From: Dyadobacter tibetensis Y620-1 | GTDB lineage: Bacteria; Bacteroidota; Bacteroidia; Cytophagales; Spirosomataceae | DNA: 64,000 nucleotides | Assembly (NCBI RefSeq): GCF_000566685.1 | Contig: NZ_AZQN01000005.1 | Coordinates: 62,001-126,000 of the forward strand | Direction: 5' to 3' | Shown here: one piece after another, positions 34,808 through 44,442 of the stretch | How the letters are laid out: each line of letters opens with the position of its first letter | How positions within the stretch are numbered: position 1 is the first letter of the stretch | Position numbers and translations under genes: made by a program | The notes under the pieces: model-generated | Told to the model about the DNA's origin: nothing | What the model saw: only the letters and a program-made list of their open reading frames with translations | Database searches by the model: none

Positions 34808-36151
34808 TCTTTTGCCCTTCTGAGACATATCGAAGCGGCCATTTTCATAGGCGAGATGCCCCGACACAAAGGTATGGGTCACCGCAGCTTGAAAGGTGGT
34901 CTCCTCAAATGGCGACCAGCCACATTGGGCATGCAGGCTCTCTGCCGTAACGGTAGTTTGTGCCTGCAAGTCTACCAGTACCAAGTCAGCCCAGTAGCCT
35001 TCCCTGATATATCCTCTTTCGGCAATCTGAAAGCAATCGGCCACGGCATGTGTCATCTTCTCTACGGCCGTTTCTAAGGTTATTTTTCCCTGACGGCTCA
35101 TTTCTAACATAACATTCAGAGAATGTTGTACCAAAGGAAGTCCTGCCGGTGCCTGCCAGTAAGACTGGTTTTTCTCTGTAGCGGTATGGGGGGCATGGTC
35201 GGTGGCAATCACATCGATACGGCCATCCAATAGCGCTTGTAAGATAAGGGCCTTGTGATGCGGAGCTTTAATGGCCGGGTTGCACTTAATTTTCGTTCCT
35301 AAGGTTTTATAGTCTTCCGAATCAAACCATAGATGGTGCACACATGCTTCAGAGGTAATGCGCTTTTCAGAACCATCGGCCCTAAGTATCTTACCGTCTT
35401 TCCGGGTCCCAATCTCGAATAGGGAAACTTCGTCGCCGGTGGAAATATGCAGGATATGAAGGCGGGTTCCATGCTTACGTGCCAAGTCGCTGGCAAAGCG
35501 TGACGAAGTGAGGCAGGCTTCTTCGTTGCGGATTAGCGCATGGATGTCATAGGGAACGTTATCCCCATACATTTCCTTGAAGTGCTCCATACGCTTGCGC
35601 ACAGTAGGCTCGTCTTCGCAGTGGGTTGCAATCAGGGTGGGAGCGTTAGCAAAGAGTTTTTCCAACACTTCAGGGGCATCTACTAGCATATTGCCCGTAG
35701 AAGATCCCATGAACACCTTAATGCCACAAATTTTGGAAATATCCGTTTTCATGACCTGATCATAATTATCATTGGACGCCCCCATAAAGAAAGAGTAATT
35801 GGCTACCGAAGTTCTGGCAGCTATTTCATACTTATCTTCCAGCAGGCCTTGGGTAAGCGTGTTGGGTACGGTATTGGGCATTTCCATAAATGAAGTTACC
35901 CCCCCCGCTACAGCAGCCCTCGCTTCCGATTCTATGCAGGCTTTATGGGTGAGTCCAGGCTCGCGGAAATGTACCTGATCGTCGATTACGCCCGGTAGCA
36001 GATGTAAGCCTTTGGCGTCGATGATCCGGTCGGCCTCCATATGTTGCAAATCTTTTCCTATTCTGAGTATTCGTCCATCACTGATTAGTACGTCCGACTC
36101 TTTTGTTGTATTTTCATTAACGACTAAGGCGTTCAGAATAAGCGTTTTCAT
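34790..36151 (-). CDS. pyrC: dihydroorotase (amidohydrolase)
   Basis: The enzyme closes carbamoyl-aspartate to dihydroorotate in pyrimidine synthesis. I begin at MKTLILNALVVNENTT (453 residues); the frame extends 85 codons further but without family likeness. The metal site includes GVIDDQVHFREPG, KVFMGSSTGN (possible carboxylated Lys), IATHCED, LHILHISTGDE and IATDHAPHT. In the first motif Gln stands where many dihydroorotases have the first His of HxH; I believe this variant is usual in Bacteroidota but could not check. A catalytically altered paralogue cannot be ruled out. Confidence 0.85.
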   Translation of the reverse strand: MKTLILNALVVNENTTKESDVLISDGRILRIGKDLQHMEADRIIDAKGLHLLPGVIDDQVHFREPGLTHKACIESEARAAVAGGVTSFMEMPNTVPNTLTQGLLEDKYEIAARTSVANYSFFMGASNDNYDQVMKTDISKICGIKVFMGSSTGNMLVDAPEVLEKLFANAPTLIATHCEDEPTVRKRMEHFKEMYGDNVPYDIHALIRNEEACLTSSRFASDLARKHGTRLHILHISTGDEVSLFEIGTRKDGKILRADGSEKRITSEACVHHLWFDSEDYKTLGTKIKCNPAIKAPHHKALILQALLDGRIDVIATDHAPHTATEKNQSYWQAPAGLPLVQHSLNVMLEMSRQGKITLETAVEKMTHAVADCFQIAERGYIREGYWADLVLVDLQAQTTVTAESLHAQCGWSPFEETTFQAAVTHTFVSGHLAYENGRFDMSQKGKRLLFNR

Positions 36152-36226
36152 AGGGGCCAGTTGGTTTTTTACGGCTACAAAGGTATTCAGCGAAAATTTA
36201 TAAGCACCAATATAAACCCTTAAATT

Positions 36227-36919
36227 ATGAAATGGCAAGATATTTGGTCCGATTTTGTGGATTTGCTGTTTCCTCGCTGCTGTGAAGCTTGTGATATTCC
36301 TTTGGTAGGAAATGAAGCACTGATCTGTACCGCCTGCCGGATTAGTTTGCCTAGGGTAGGTCCTGGCAGTCTGTATGCCGAGCAAGCGAGCAACCGCTTT
36401 CTCCATATCCCGGAGGTGAAAAGTGCCGGTGCTTTTCTTCTATTCGCCAAACGAGGAAAGACGCAAAGATTGCTGCATGCGCTCAAATATCGTGGGGCTA
36501 AGGATTTGGGGATCGCCATTGGGCGAATGTTCGGGGAGGAGATGCTCCTGAATGGGGAGATGCCTCCCGTGACCCTTATCGTAAGCGTACCCTTGCATGC
36601 TCGAAAACGTAGACAAAGAGGATATAATCAGAGCGAATTGATTGCTGAAGGCATTTCCCAGGCCATAGGGGTTCCTTGGTCGGCAGAGCTGCTGGTACGC
36701 CGAAAATTTACGGAAACGCAGACGGGAAAAGACAGGCTGGAACGAAGAGAAAACGTAGAAGGGGTATTTGAAATAGGGAATTTTCAGGACTGTAAAGAGG
36801 TAATGCTCGTTGACGATGTGCTGACGACAGGAGCTACCCTAGAGGCCTGTGTACTCGTGCTTGTTGCAGCGGGGGTAAAAAAAGTCCATATTCGGACACT
36901 TGCTATGGCCCAGCATTAA
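36227..36919 (+). CDS. ComF-family amidophosphoribosyltransferase-like protein
   Basis: The 230-residue protein has an N-terminal Cys-rich zinc motif (CCEACDIPL ... CTACR) and a C-terminal PRTase fold with VMLVDDVLTTGATLE, VPLHARKRRQRGYNQSELIA and FTETQTGKDRLERRENV. ComF is associated with DNA uptake in competent bacteria but is widespread. It is divergent from dihydroorotase, 75 bp from its start. Confidence 0.92.
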   Translation: MKWQDIWSDFVDLLFPRCCEACDIPLVGNEALICTACRISLPRVGPGSLYAEQASNRFLHIPEVKSAGAFLLFAKRGKTQRLLHALKYRGAKDLGIAIGRMFGEEMLLNGEMPPVTLIVSVPLHARKRRQRGYNQSELIAEGISQAIGVPWSAELLVRRKFTETQTGKDRLERRENVEGVFEIGNFQDCKEVMLVDDVLTTGATLEACVLVLVAAGVKKVHIRTLAMAQH

Positions 36920-36940
36920 TAATGAAGGGTTGTTATAAAG

Positions 36941-36976
36941 AAAAAAGGCAATTACCTCAGGTAATCGCCTTTTTTC
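36941..36976. terminator. bidirectional terminator between comF and gldJ genes
   Basis: AAAAAAGGC, then ATTACC/GGTAAT, then GCCTTTTTT form a long stem with A and T runs on both sides. It lies between converging genes. Confidence 0.88.
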
Positions 36977-36993
36977 TTCGGTTTTTTAAACCA

Positions 36994-38247
36994 TTATTTA
37001 TGACTTCCTGTAGCGATCATGGCGCAGCGGAAACCTACCATGGCAGTAGAAGAATCCTGTGCCATATAACGGCGCGTACCAGGAGATAACCAGTAGGCCA
37101 CGTCGGCCCATGATCCTCCTTTGTAAACGCGGAGTTCATCGTTTACCAGAGAGTTATTATTTTTTGTGTCGTAATTTTTAGCCTGATCCTGGTATCCATC
37201 TCTACGGAAAGAATTCAGATCATTTACGTCACTATTCGATAAGGGGCGGTAAACATCATATACCCACTCACTCACATTTCCTGCCATGTCATATAAACCA
37301 ACGTCGTTGGGAGGATAGGAACGTATTTCCTGGGTGATGATTGCTCCGTCATTAGACTTCCCGGCAATACCGGCATAATCACCAGGCCCCCGCTTGAAGT
37401 TAGCAAGCATGGTTCCTTGCTTCCGGCCACGTGGCTGGCGCATGGTAGAGCCATCCCATGGGTAAATTCTTGAATTAGATTGATTTTCGTCTGAGTATTG
37501 GGTGCCAATCATAGCCATGGCTGCATATTCAAATTCCGCTTCAGTTGGAAGGCGGTAAGGAGGCATGACGTATCCACTCTCAATAGTTTGAGCTGGAGCC
37601 ATTCCCGCACTGGCCACTTCGGCTTCAGCAGTAGCTTCCTTCTTTTTCTTGCCAAAGGAGATTCCCTTTTTGTTCCCTGCACTCTGTCCCTTAGAATTGT
37701 TGGCCATTTGTACTGCCTGAGTACGCCAGTTACAATAATCGTTGGCTTGTACCCACGATACCCCTACTACAGGATAGAGTCGGAAACCAGGATGACGCAA
37801 ATACATAGTTACATAGGAATCGTTGAAAGAGAGCTCGTTGAACCAGACGGTGGTGTCGGGCAAAGCCTTACTATAAAACTCCTCTGAAGAGTCTCGCTGC
37901 ACGGCGTTCAGATATTCCAAATAATGGACGTTGGCAACCTCAGTTTGATCCATATAAAAAGACTGAATACTTACCGTACGCTTGGGGTTGTCGCGACGCA
38001 TCATCACTTCTTCCTCCAAGGACCCCATGGTAAAGCGCCCTCCTTCTATATATACCAAATCTGGACCAGCAGGCAGTGCTTTATATTGCTTAACCTGAAA
38101 TCCATCTTTGCCGTTATATGCCAAACCCGTTTTGGAGCTCGTTTTACCTGGCTTCAAACTGGTTGGCTTCTTATTTTTACTACAGGAAGTAGCCGCTAAT
38201 AAGACAATCAGAATCAGCGTGATTGACCGGATACCCATCTTATGCAT
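36994..38247 (-). CDS. gldJ: gliding motility/type IX secretion lipoprotein GldJ (SUMF1 domain)
   Basis: After a lipoprotein signal ending LLAATSC the protein has a formylglycine-generating-enzyme (SUMF1) fold: LVYIEGGRFTMGSLEEEV, VSIQSFYMDQTEVANVHYLEYL, YRLPTEAEFEYAAMA, ANFKRGPGDYAGIAGKSNDGA, DVGLYDMAGNVSEWVYDVYRPL. These phrases fit GldJ better than GldK. GldJ stabilises GldK and the type IX motor/ring complex. Met at 38247 or 38238 are both possible starts. Confidence 0.85.
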   Translation of the reverse strand: MHKMGIRSITLILIVLLAATSCSKNKKPTSLKPGKTSSKTGLAYNGKDGFQVKQYKALPAGPDLVYIEGGRFTMGSLEEEVMMRRDNPKRTVSIQSFYMDQTEVANVHYLEYLNAVQRDSSEEFYSKALPDTTVWFNELSFNDSYVTMYLRHPGFRLYPVVGVSWVQANDYCNWRTQAVQMANNSKGQSAGNKKGISFGKKKKEATAEAEVASAGMAPAQTIESGYVMPPYRLPTEAEFEYAAMAMIGTQYSDENQSNSRIYPWDGSTMRQPRGRKQGTMLANFKRGPGDYAGIAGKSNDGAIITQEIRSYPPNDVGLYDMAGNVSEWVYDVYRPLSNSDVNDLNSFRRDGYQDQAKNYDTKNNNSLVNDELRVYKGGSWADVAYWLSPGTRRYMAQDSSTAMVGFRCAMIATGSHK

Positions 38248-38349
38248 GCAAATCATTGCTTTAAAGTGACTTAAGTGTTTCTTAATTATATAGTATGTCA
38301 AATGGCAAATGTATGAAATCAATCGCAATTAATTTCTTTTCAAAATTGA

Positions 38350-41300
38350 TTAACTCGTCATTTCTATTAGAATTGTCCGCGCTTGTTCAATATTTTTTAC
38401 GTTTTCACAGGTTAGTATCAGCTTGCCCTTTGAATCTTTCAGCGAACTCACCTTGGGGTAGGTCTTTATATAATCGATTACCTTACCAAACTTGGCCGAC
38501 TGAAAAAATGCATCGTTCTGCGAAGTAACGAAGTATCCTTTTAAAGTATTGTTTTTCAGGGTTAGTTTTTCCATGTACAGGCTTTCGGCCTCCCAGCGCA
38601 GCCGCACCATTTTCAAAAGATCCTGAACCTCAAGGGGGATGGGGCCGAAACGATCGAGAATTTCTTCTTCAAATTTAGAGAGTTCGTCCTCGGTTTTAAT
38701 GTTGTCCAGTCGTGTATACAACGAAAGTCTTTCCGAAATATTCTTTACGTAGCCATCTGGAATCAAAGTAGCGGCGTCCGTTTCAATCTGGCAGTCCGGG
38801 ATTAACTTCTGGGGAAGGGCCATAGTAGAAGCGAACAAATCCTTGAATTCATTGTTTTTTAGCTCCTGAACGGCTTCATCTAGCATTTTATGGTAAAGTT
38901 CGTAGCCCAGATCATTCACAAATCCACTTTGCTCGGCACCCAATAAATTTCCTGCTCCCCGAATATCCAAGTCGCGCATAGCTACTTTAAATCCGTCGCC
39001 CAGGTCGGAGAATTCTTCCAGAGTCTGTAGCCTCTTGCGCGATTCGCTGGCCAGTGTCGACATGGATGGAGTCAGCAGATAGCAAAAGGCCTTGCGATTG
39101 GATCGGCCTACTCTACCGCGCATCTGGTGCAGGTCGGACATGCCAAACATATGAGCCGAATTGATAATGATGGTGTTGGCATTCGGAATATCGATGCCCG
39201 ACTCAATGATATTGGTCGATACCAATATGTCATATTCCCCTTCAATGAAATTGACCATCACCTTTTCAAGTTTATCCCCATCCATCTGCCCATGAGCCAC
39301 GCCAATGCGGACATCAGGGACCAGGCGCATGATAATGTTGGCAATAGACTCGATATCGCCCACCCGGTTGTGTACAAAAAATACCTGACCTCCCCGCTGA
39401 ATCTCATAACTGATGGCATCGCGGATAAATTCTTCACTGAAGCTATGAACTTCTGTAGTGACCGGTTGGCGGTTGGGGGGAGGGGTGGCAATGACCGACA
39501 AGTCTCTAGCTCCCATCAATGAAAAATGTAGTGTTCGTGGGATCGGAGTGGCTGTCAGGGTGAGCACATCTACGTTTACACGCATTTCCTTTAACCTATC
39601 CTTCGCCTTTACCCCAAACTTTTGCTCCTCATCGACAATCAGCAGACCCAGATCTTTAAAATGAACATCCTTATTTAATATCCGGTGTGTCCCTATCAGA
39701 ATGTCTATTTTCCCTTCGGCAGCCTCTTTCAAGGTCGCTTTGATCTCCTTAGTAGTCTTAAAACGGTTGATGTAACCAACGGTAGCGGGGAAGTCTGAAA
39801 GTCGTTCGCTGAAGGTTTTAAAATGCTGCATGGCCAAGATAGTAGTAGGTACCAGCACGGCCACTTGTTTACTGTCGCAAACGGCCTTAAAGGCAGCCCG
39901 GATGGCGATTTCAGTTTTACCAAAGCCCACATCGCCACATACCAGTCTATCCATCGGATGGGCCTTTTCCATATCCCCTTTTACATCTGCCGTTGCTGTA
40001 GCCTGATCCGGGGTATCCTCGTAGAGGAACGATGATTCCAGCTCCGCCTGAAGGTAATTGTCAAGAGAATATTGAAAGCCTGGGGCCTGTCTTCGCTTGG
40101 CATACAGAGAAATCAGCTCATGAGCAATGTCCTTTAACTGTTTTTTTACCCTGCTTTTTTTGGCTTCCCAGTCTCCAGAGCCTAACTTGCTCATAGCAGG
40201 GGGTGTGCCTTCCTTACCGGTATATTTTGCTATTTTGTGTAAGTTGTGAACACTCACATACAAAAGGTCATTATCGCGATATATGAGTCGAATGGCCTCC
40301 TGTTCCTTTCCATTAACATCTTTCCGCTCCAGACCAGCGAAGCGCCCTATACCATAGTCTACATGGGTGACAAAGTCTCCAGGTTGGAGGGTTTTGAGCT
40401 CCTTTAGGGTTATGGCCTTTGTTTTGCTAAACTTATCTTTTAGCTTGTATTTAAAAAAGCGTGCGAATATCTGATGGTCGGTATAACAGGCAATCTTAAG
40501 GTTTTCGTCTAAAAAGCCCTCCCGAAGAGAGACGTGCATGGGTCGGAACTTAACGAAGGGATCCAGATCTTCGAAAATCCGCTCCAGCCGATCGAGCTGT
40601 TTGGGTTGCTCGGAGGCTATAATACTAATATATCCTTTGGATTGGTTCTCGTTAAGGTCGTCCATCAGCCGCTTGAAATCCTTGTTGAAGGAGGGCTGGG
40701 GTTTGGTGCTATAAGGAAGTTTATATTCCGTTTTGAAATAAAAACGCTTCCCAAATTCGACCGTATTAAAGGTTTTTACCTGATTGAGAAATCCACGACG
40801 AGTTTCAAACAAATCCTGGGGGTCCGAAACAATTTGTACGCCTCCACCCGTAACCTCTAGCAGGGCTTTCTCTGCCTTTTCAAGATTACTTTCGATCACC
40901 TCAAGCGTCAGCTCCATGTCCTTGATCCACAGCGTAGCTTTGTTGCCTACAAAGTTCAAGAAAGATTCCCGAGTTTCATTGACCAGCTTTTGCTGAATAT
41001 CCGGCACAATATTGACCAGGGGTACCGATTTACTGGAAAGCTGGGTGTCAGGGTCGAAGGGACGGATGCTCTCTACCTCATCTCCAAAGAGTTCGATGCG
41101 GAAAGGTTGCTCATTGGCATAGGAAAAAACATCGATGATTCCTCCACGGACTGAGAATTGGCCTGCTTCAAATACGAAGTCGGTGATTTCGAAGTCATAA
41201 CTATTTAAGAATTCAGTAAGAAAACTAGGGTCCAGCCGCTCCCCAACTTTCACCTGAAAAGTATTCGCTAAGAGGCTTTTTTTATTGATTACTTTTTCAG

Positions 41301-41697
41301 AGAGCGCTTCTGGATAGGTGACGATCTGGAAGGCATCAGGCTTGGGTACATTGAGTTTATTGAGGATTTCTCCTCGCATCAGTACGTTAGCATTGTCTAC
41401 CTCTTCATAATGATAGGGGCGCTTGTAGGAGGTGGGGTAAAATAATACCTCATTTTCCCCCATCAGGTTTTGCAGGTCGTTTTGGAAATAGGCAGCTTCC
41501 TCACGGTCGCTAAGAATATAAAGAGCTGGAGCGGGCTTCTTTTTTTGAATGGCTGCGCATATCACCGCATCCACACTGCCCACTAGTCCTTTAATCTGTA
41601 GGTGGGTCGCTTCGTCTTTTTTGATAGACATCTGGGATACCAAGCTATCCAGGTAGCTGTCGCCCGCATACAGTTTTAATAAGTCTTGAACTTCCAA
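38350..41697 (-). CDS. mfd: transcription-repair coupling factor Mfd
   Basis: The 1115-residue protein removes stalled RNA polymerase and recruits UvrA. Order: UvrB-like N-terminal part, CarD-like RNA polymerase interaction domain (LQPGDFVTHVDYGIGRFAGLE), helicase with Walker A CGDVGFGKTEIAIRAAFKA, DEEQ box IVDEEQKFGVKAKDRLKEM, TLTATPIPRTLHF, QMRGRVGRSNRKAF, and a C-terminal TRCF domain. Length is typical. Confidence 0.96.
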   Translation of the reverse strand: MEVQDLLKLYAGDSYLDSLVSQMSIKKDEATHLQIKGLVGSVDAVICAAIQKKKPAPALYILSDREEAAYFQNDLQNLMGENEVLFYPTSYKRPYHYEEVDNANVLMRGEILNKLNVPKPDAFQIVTYPEALSEKVINKKSLLANTFQVKVGERLDPSFLTEFLNSYDFEITDFVFEAGQFSVRGGIIDVFSYANEQPFRIELFGDEVESIRPFDPDTQLSSKSVPLVNIVPDIQQKLVNETRESFLNFVGNKATLWIKDMELTLEVIESNLEKAEKALLEVTGGGVQIVSDPQDLFETRRGFLNQVKTFNTVEFGKRFYFKTEYKLPYSTKPQPSFNKDFKRLMDDLNENQSKGYISIIASEQPKQLDRLERIFEDLDPFVKFRPMHVSLREGFLDENLKIACYTDHQIFARFFKYKLKDKFSKTKAITLKELKTLQPGDFVTHVDYGIGRFAGLERKDVNGKEQEAIRLIYRDNDLLYVSVHNLHKIAKYTGKEGTPPAMSKLGSGDWEAKKSRVKKQLKDIAHELISLYAKRRQAPGFQYSLDNYLQAELESSFLYEDTPDQATATADVKGDMEKAHPMDRLVCGDVGFGKTEIAIRAAFKAVCDSKQVAVLVPTTILAMQHFKTFSERLSDFPATVGYINRFKTTKEIKATLKEAAEGKIDILIGTHRILNKDVHFKDLGLLIVDEEQKFGVKAKDRLKEMRVNVDVLTLTATPIPRTLHFSLMGARDLSVIATPPPNRQPVTTEVHSFSEEFIRDAISYEIQRGGQVFFVHNRVGDIESIANIIMRLVPDVRIGVAHGQMDGDKLEKVMVNFIEGEYDILVSTNIIESGIDIPNANTIIINSAHMFGMSDLHQMRGRVGRSNRKAFCYLLTPSMSTLASESRKRLQTLEEFSDLGDGFKVAMRDLDIRGAGNLLGAEQSGFVNDLGYELYHKMLDEAVQELKNNEFKDLFASTMALPQKLIPDCQIETDAATLIPDGYVKNISERLSLYTRLDNIKTEDELSKFEEEILDRFGPIPLEVQDLLKMVRLRWEAESLYMEKLTLKNNTLKGYFVTSQNDAFFQSAKFGKVIDYIKTYPKVSSLKDSKGKLILTCENVKNIEQARTILIEMTS

Positions 41698-41930
41698 TGA
41701 AATAGTTATTTAGTCTGGGTAGCCCTTTTGGAAGGACTACTATTCGATGGCTTAATGAAATGGAATGGTAATTTTCTTGGGATAAGTTTGTTTCTATCCA
41801 AACAGAAAAAGCCGTATCTGGTTCGTTTCCAGACCGGCATTATTTGTAACAACGAAATCGCTTTCCTTGTTCCTCCGCAAAAATAGGGGTAAAAAAAATG
41901 CGTACAAAGCTTCGGCGCTGTCACTCAATT

Positions 41931-42521
41931 TTATTTTAACAGACTCACTACATCCTGGGGGAAAAGTTTATCGCTGAGCTCTTCGCAGCCGCCTTGAAGA
42001 CCACTTTTGAAGGCCTCTGTCTTAGCATGGGGCTCTCCATGGACGCTTCCCTCCGCCTGAAATGAAACCTTTTGCAAAACCTGATCATTCAGTGCCAAGC
42101 TGGCTTGCATATGGAAAAGGGATTGAAAGGCTTGTGTTTTGGGCATTTGGGAGGTTGGCGTAGGACCCTCGACTGCCTTCCAGCGGGCTTCTACCTGGAG
42201 TACTTGCATAACCAGCCCCTGGGTAGGGGGCAAGTCTACAAAGTATATGGTTCGGAAGTTCTGGGAGAGGGTTGCTGAAAGGGCGTCTTGTAAGGTCATG
42301 CGAAATGAGCGAACTTTTAGCTTAGAGGGTCCGTCTGCTGCTATCCATAGCTCATCGCTGATTTCAGATCCTAAAACTACATAAATAGGACTTTCTTTTT
42401 TCGTAGGAAAAGGTTTGGCATTAGGGCTGATTACGAAATGGTCGAGTGGTCTACTGCTTCCACAGCCCATGGCGAGAGCCAGGGTTAGTACCATCATAAT
42501 ATGGGCGAAAAATATTTTCAT
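41931..42521 (-). CDS. lipoprotein of unknown function
   Basis: From MKIFFAHIMMVLTLALAMGC (lipobox ALAMGC) the mature part is ~178 residues with a beta-rich composition and no recognised motif (YVVLGSEISDELWIAADG, TIYFVDLPPTQGLVMQVLQVEARW). The Cys after the hydrophobic stretch supports export and lipidation. It is divergent from pnuC. I do not recognise the family. Confidence 0.7.
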   Translation of the reverse strand: MKIFFAHIMMVLTLALAMGCGSSRPLDHFVISPNAKPFPTKKESPIYVVLGSEISDELWIAADGPSKLKVRSFRMTLQDALSATLSQNFRTIYFVDLPPTQGLVMQVLQVEARWKAVEGPTPTSQMPKTQAFQSLFHMQASLALNDQVLQKVSFQAEGSVHGEPHAKTEAFKSGLQGGCEELSDKLFPQDVVSLLK

Positions 42522-42633
42522 GCCGAGGGGGATTTCCAATAAAGATGAAAAAAACTGTTGAAAAATGAAAGCATGGCTAATCACTCGGTAATGGTTATCT
42601 TAGCGCAGAAATGAATGAAGGCCCTTATTTAGA

Positions 42634-43266
42634 ATGTACGGACTCGCAATTTTTGATTTTTTGATCGATTGGTTAAATCAATCGATTACTTTTCTACAGT
42701 TTACCACGAGTCCGCTCGAAATCCTTGGCTTTGTTACCGGGGCTATCTGTGTTTATCTGAATACGAGGCAGAATGTTCTGGGGTGGTTCTTTGGCATTGT
42801 TAATGCCCTGCTTTATGCTTTGGTATTTTGGCAAGTACAGCTTTACGCCGATATGGGGTTGCAGGGGTACTACTTTCTTACGAGTATCTATGGTTGGTAT
42901 ATGTGGACTTATGGAGGCAAAAGTCACGAAGGCGTCAGGGTCAGCAGGACTCCAATCCGGCTATATGGCCTTTTTGGTATGTTATTCCTGGCCTTTACCC
43001 TACTGTGGGGGTACCTGCTGGAGACCTTTACCGACGCCAGTCTGTCGTATGTCGACTCAGGACTGACCATATCCAGCCTGATTGCTCAATGGATGATGGC
43101 CCGTAAGTATTTGGAAAACTGGCTCCTTTGGATTGCGGCTGATGCCTGCTATATGGCGATGTACTGGTACAAAGGATTACAACTTACCGCATTGCTATAT
43201 TTGGTATTCCTAGTCTTAGCAGTAATGGGATACCTGAACTGGAGAAAAGATCTGAGGTTACCATGA
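42634..43266 (+). CDS. pnuC: nicotinamide riboside transporter PnuC
   Basis: The 210-residue integral membrane protein (about seven helices) has SPLEILGFVTGAICVYLNTRQNVLGW and YYFLTSIYGWYMW, followed by a WxxA-type NR-binding region (NWLLWIAADACYMAMYWYKG). PnuC imports nicotinamide riboside by facilitated diffusion coupled to phosphorylation. It converges on the barstar gene, 26 bp away. Confidence 0.9.
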   Translation: MYGLAIFDFLIDWLNQSITFLQFTTSPLEILGFVTGAICVYLNTRQNVLGWFFGIVNALLYALVFWQVQLYADMGLQGYYFLTSIYGWYMWTYGGKSHEGVRVSRTPIRLYGLFGMLFLAFTLLWGYLLETFTDASLSYVDSGLTISSLIAQWMMARKYLENWLLWIAADACYMAMYWYKGLQLTALLYLVFLVLAVMGYLNWRKDLRLP

Positions 43267-43292
43267 CATTTAAAGATTAGTCTTTCGCAAGC

Positions 43293-43733
43293 TTATAACT
43301 CTCCAAAAGGAATTTCCTGCTCTTCCAAAAGTGTGCGTATTCTTGGTGTATCCTCCAGAATAATTTTGAGTTCTTTTTTTGCAACACCCTCTTCTTCGTC
43401 CATCCACTTCCAATCTTCGGCTGTGGCATCCATTATATCGATAATGGTGAGTACCTTATCTGTAGATTTTTCTTGGGAAAGCCAGTCGTTGGCATTCGAA
43501 ATGACCAGGATCACTTGTTCCTGGTCTATCCAGTCCAAATCATTTAGCATCTCATCCAAGGCATCAAGGTTAGCTCCACTTTCTTCAGGAAATTGAAGTG
43601 CAACAGCGATTGTCTCGAAAAAAGCCTTGGAATGGGTTGCCTTCTTTCCATCCAGCCGGCCAATGAAAGCATTGGGGAAAAAGGTATTAGCTGTATCTGG
43701 ATTTTTTGTCAATAAAAAATGGGTCTTTTTCAT
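43293..43733 (-). CDS. barstar-like ribonuclease inhibitor
   Basis: The 146-residue acidic protein has the barstar hallmark GANLDALDEMLNDLDWI, matching YGENLDALWDCL of Bacillus barstar, and a beta strand EQVILVISNANDWL. Barstars bind and block barnase-type RNases in the cytoplasm. It lies 116 bp downstream of a barnase-like gene on the same strand, making the pair very likely functional partners. Confidence 0.85.
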   Translation of the reverse strand: MKKTHFLLTKNPDTANTFFPNAFIGRLDGKKATHSKAFFETIAVALQFPEESGANLDALDEMLNDLDWIDQEQVILVISNANDWLSQEKSTDKVLTIIDIMDATAEDWKWMDEEEGVAKKELKIILEDTPRIRTLLEEQEIPFGEL

Positions 43734-43849
43734 TCCCTAGAATGGTTGCTGGTTTTGAGTTGTATGCTGCGCAAATATAAAATGTTAATCAGAAAGTCGA
43801 AGGGATACAGTCAAAGAAATCGAGAATACTCTGCTTTCTAAGCTCCTGA

Positions 43850-44278
43850 TCATGGAATTTCCACGAAAGTTTCATAATGGTCCTGGGTGTACCATGCCCG
43901 GAGATTCTTGCTCGTTACGAGGCGCTGGGCCCCTCGGTTTTTTCCAGGCACCTTGGGATTTACATCCCATTCTTTGTACTGCATGGGCCTACCCTGTTGA
44001 TCCGTAAGTGGAAGGCGCTTTTCAAAATTTCCAAATCGCCGCCCACCTATATAGCCGTCCGGGGCCCGATCGTGGGTGCGTACATACGCCAGCACCTTAA
44101 GCACCTTGGAGGGGATGGCAGGGCTGCGCTTGTTGGCTACTATATCTTGTTGGGTTTTGGAAATGCCATTGATCTGTGTATGGTCTGCACTTTTGTCGGA
44201 GAAGCAGGCGGAGACCCCGAGTCCTAAAAATAACAGGAGCCAGAAAAAATTGGGAATCGCGATTCTTTTCTTTTTCAT
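43850..44278 (-). CDS. barnase-family (N1/T1-type) ribonuclease lipoprotein
   Basis: From MKKKRIAIPN the protein has a lipobox (LGVSAC, Cys25) and a C-terminal ~80-residue RNase domain: DGYIGGRRFGNFEKRLPL, KEWDVNP, GAQRLVTSKN, TQDHYETFVEI. The catalytic set of barnase (E73, R83/R87, H102) corresponds to E103, R115/R119 and H134, with the same 15-residue Arg-His spacing. Domain length is standard, so it looks active. The export signal implies it acts outside the cytoplasm or on other cells; the adjacent barstar would protect the producer. Confidence 0.88.
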   Translation of the reverse strand: MKKKRIAIPNFFWLLLFLGLGVSACFSDKSADHTQINGISKTQQDIVANKRSPAIPSKVLKVLAYVRTHDRAPDGYIGGRRFGNFEKRLPLTDQQGRPMQYKEWDVNPKVPGKNRGAQRLVTSKNLRAWYTQDHYETFVEIP

Positions 44279-44356
44279 ACTAGTCAAAATGAAGTTCAAA
44301 ATTAAAAGGAGGCCATTCATCTCACGAATAAAAAGCAAAGATCATAATATATAAAA

Positions 44357-44389
44357 ACCCCGAAACATATTCATAATACGCTCCGGGGT
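44357..44389 (-). terminator. terminator after the small ferredoxin-like gene
   Basis: ACCCCG and CGGGGT form a 6-bp stem with a long loop. In the minus direction TTTTTATATATT follows. Confidence 0.6.
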
Positions 44390-44442
44390 CTTCTAAAAAT
44401 CACTTGAAAAATAGGGGTTAAATGAACCAGAGCACTTCGTCC

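Noticed and set aside
41706-41924. 72-codon frame between mfd and the lipoprotein gene
   Set aside because: No family likeness; low-complexity end; likely chance frame containing the mfd promoter and a small hairpin at 41719-41740.
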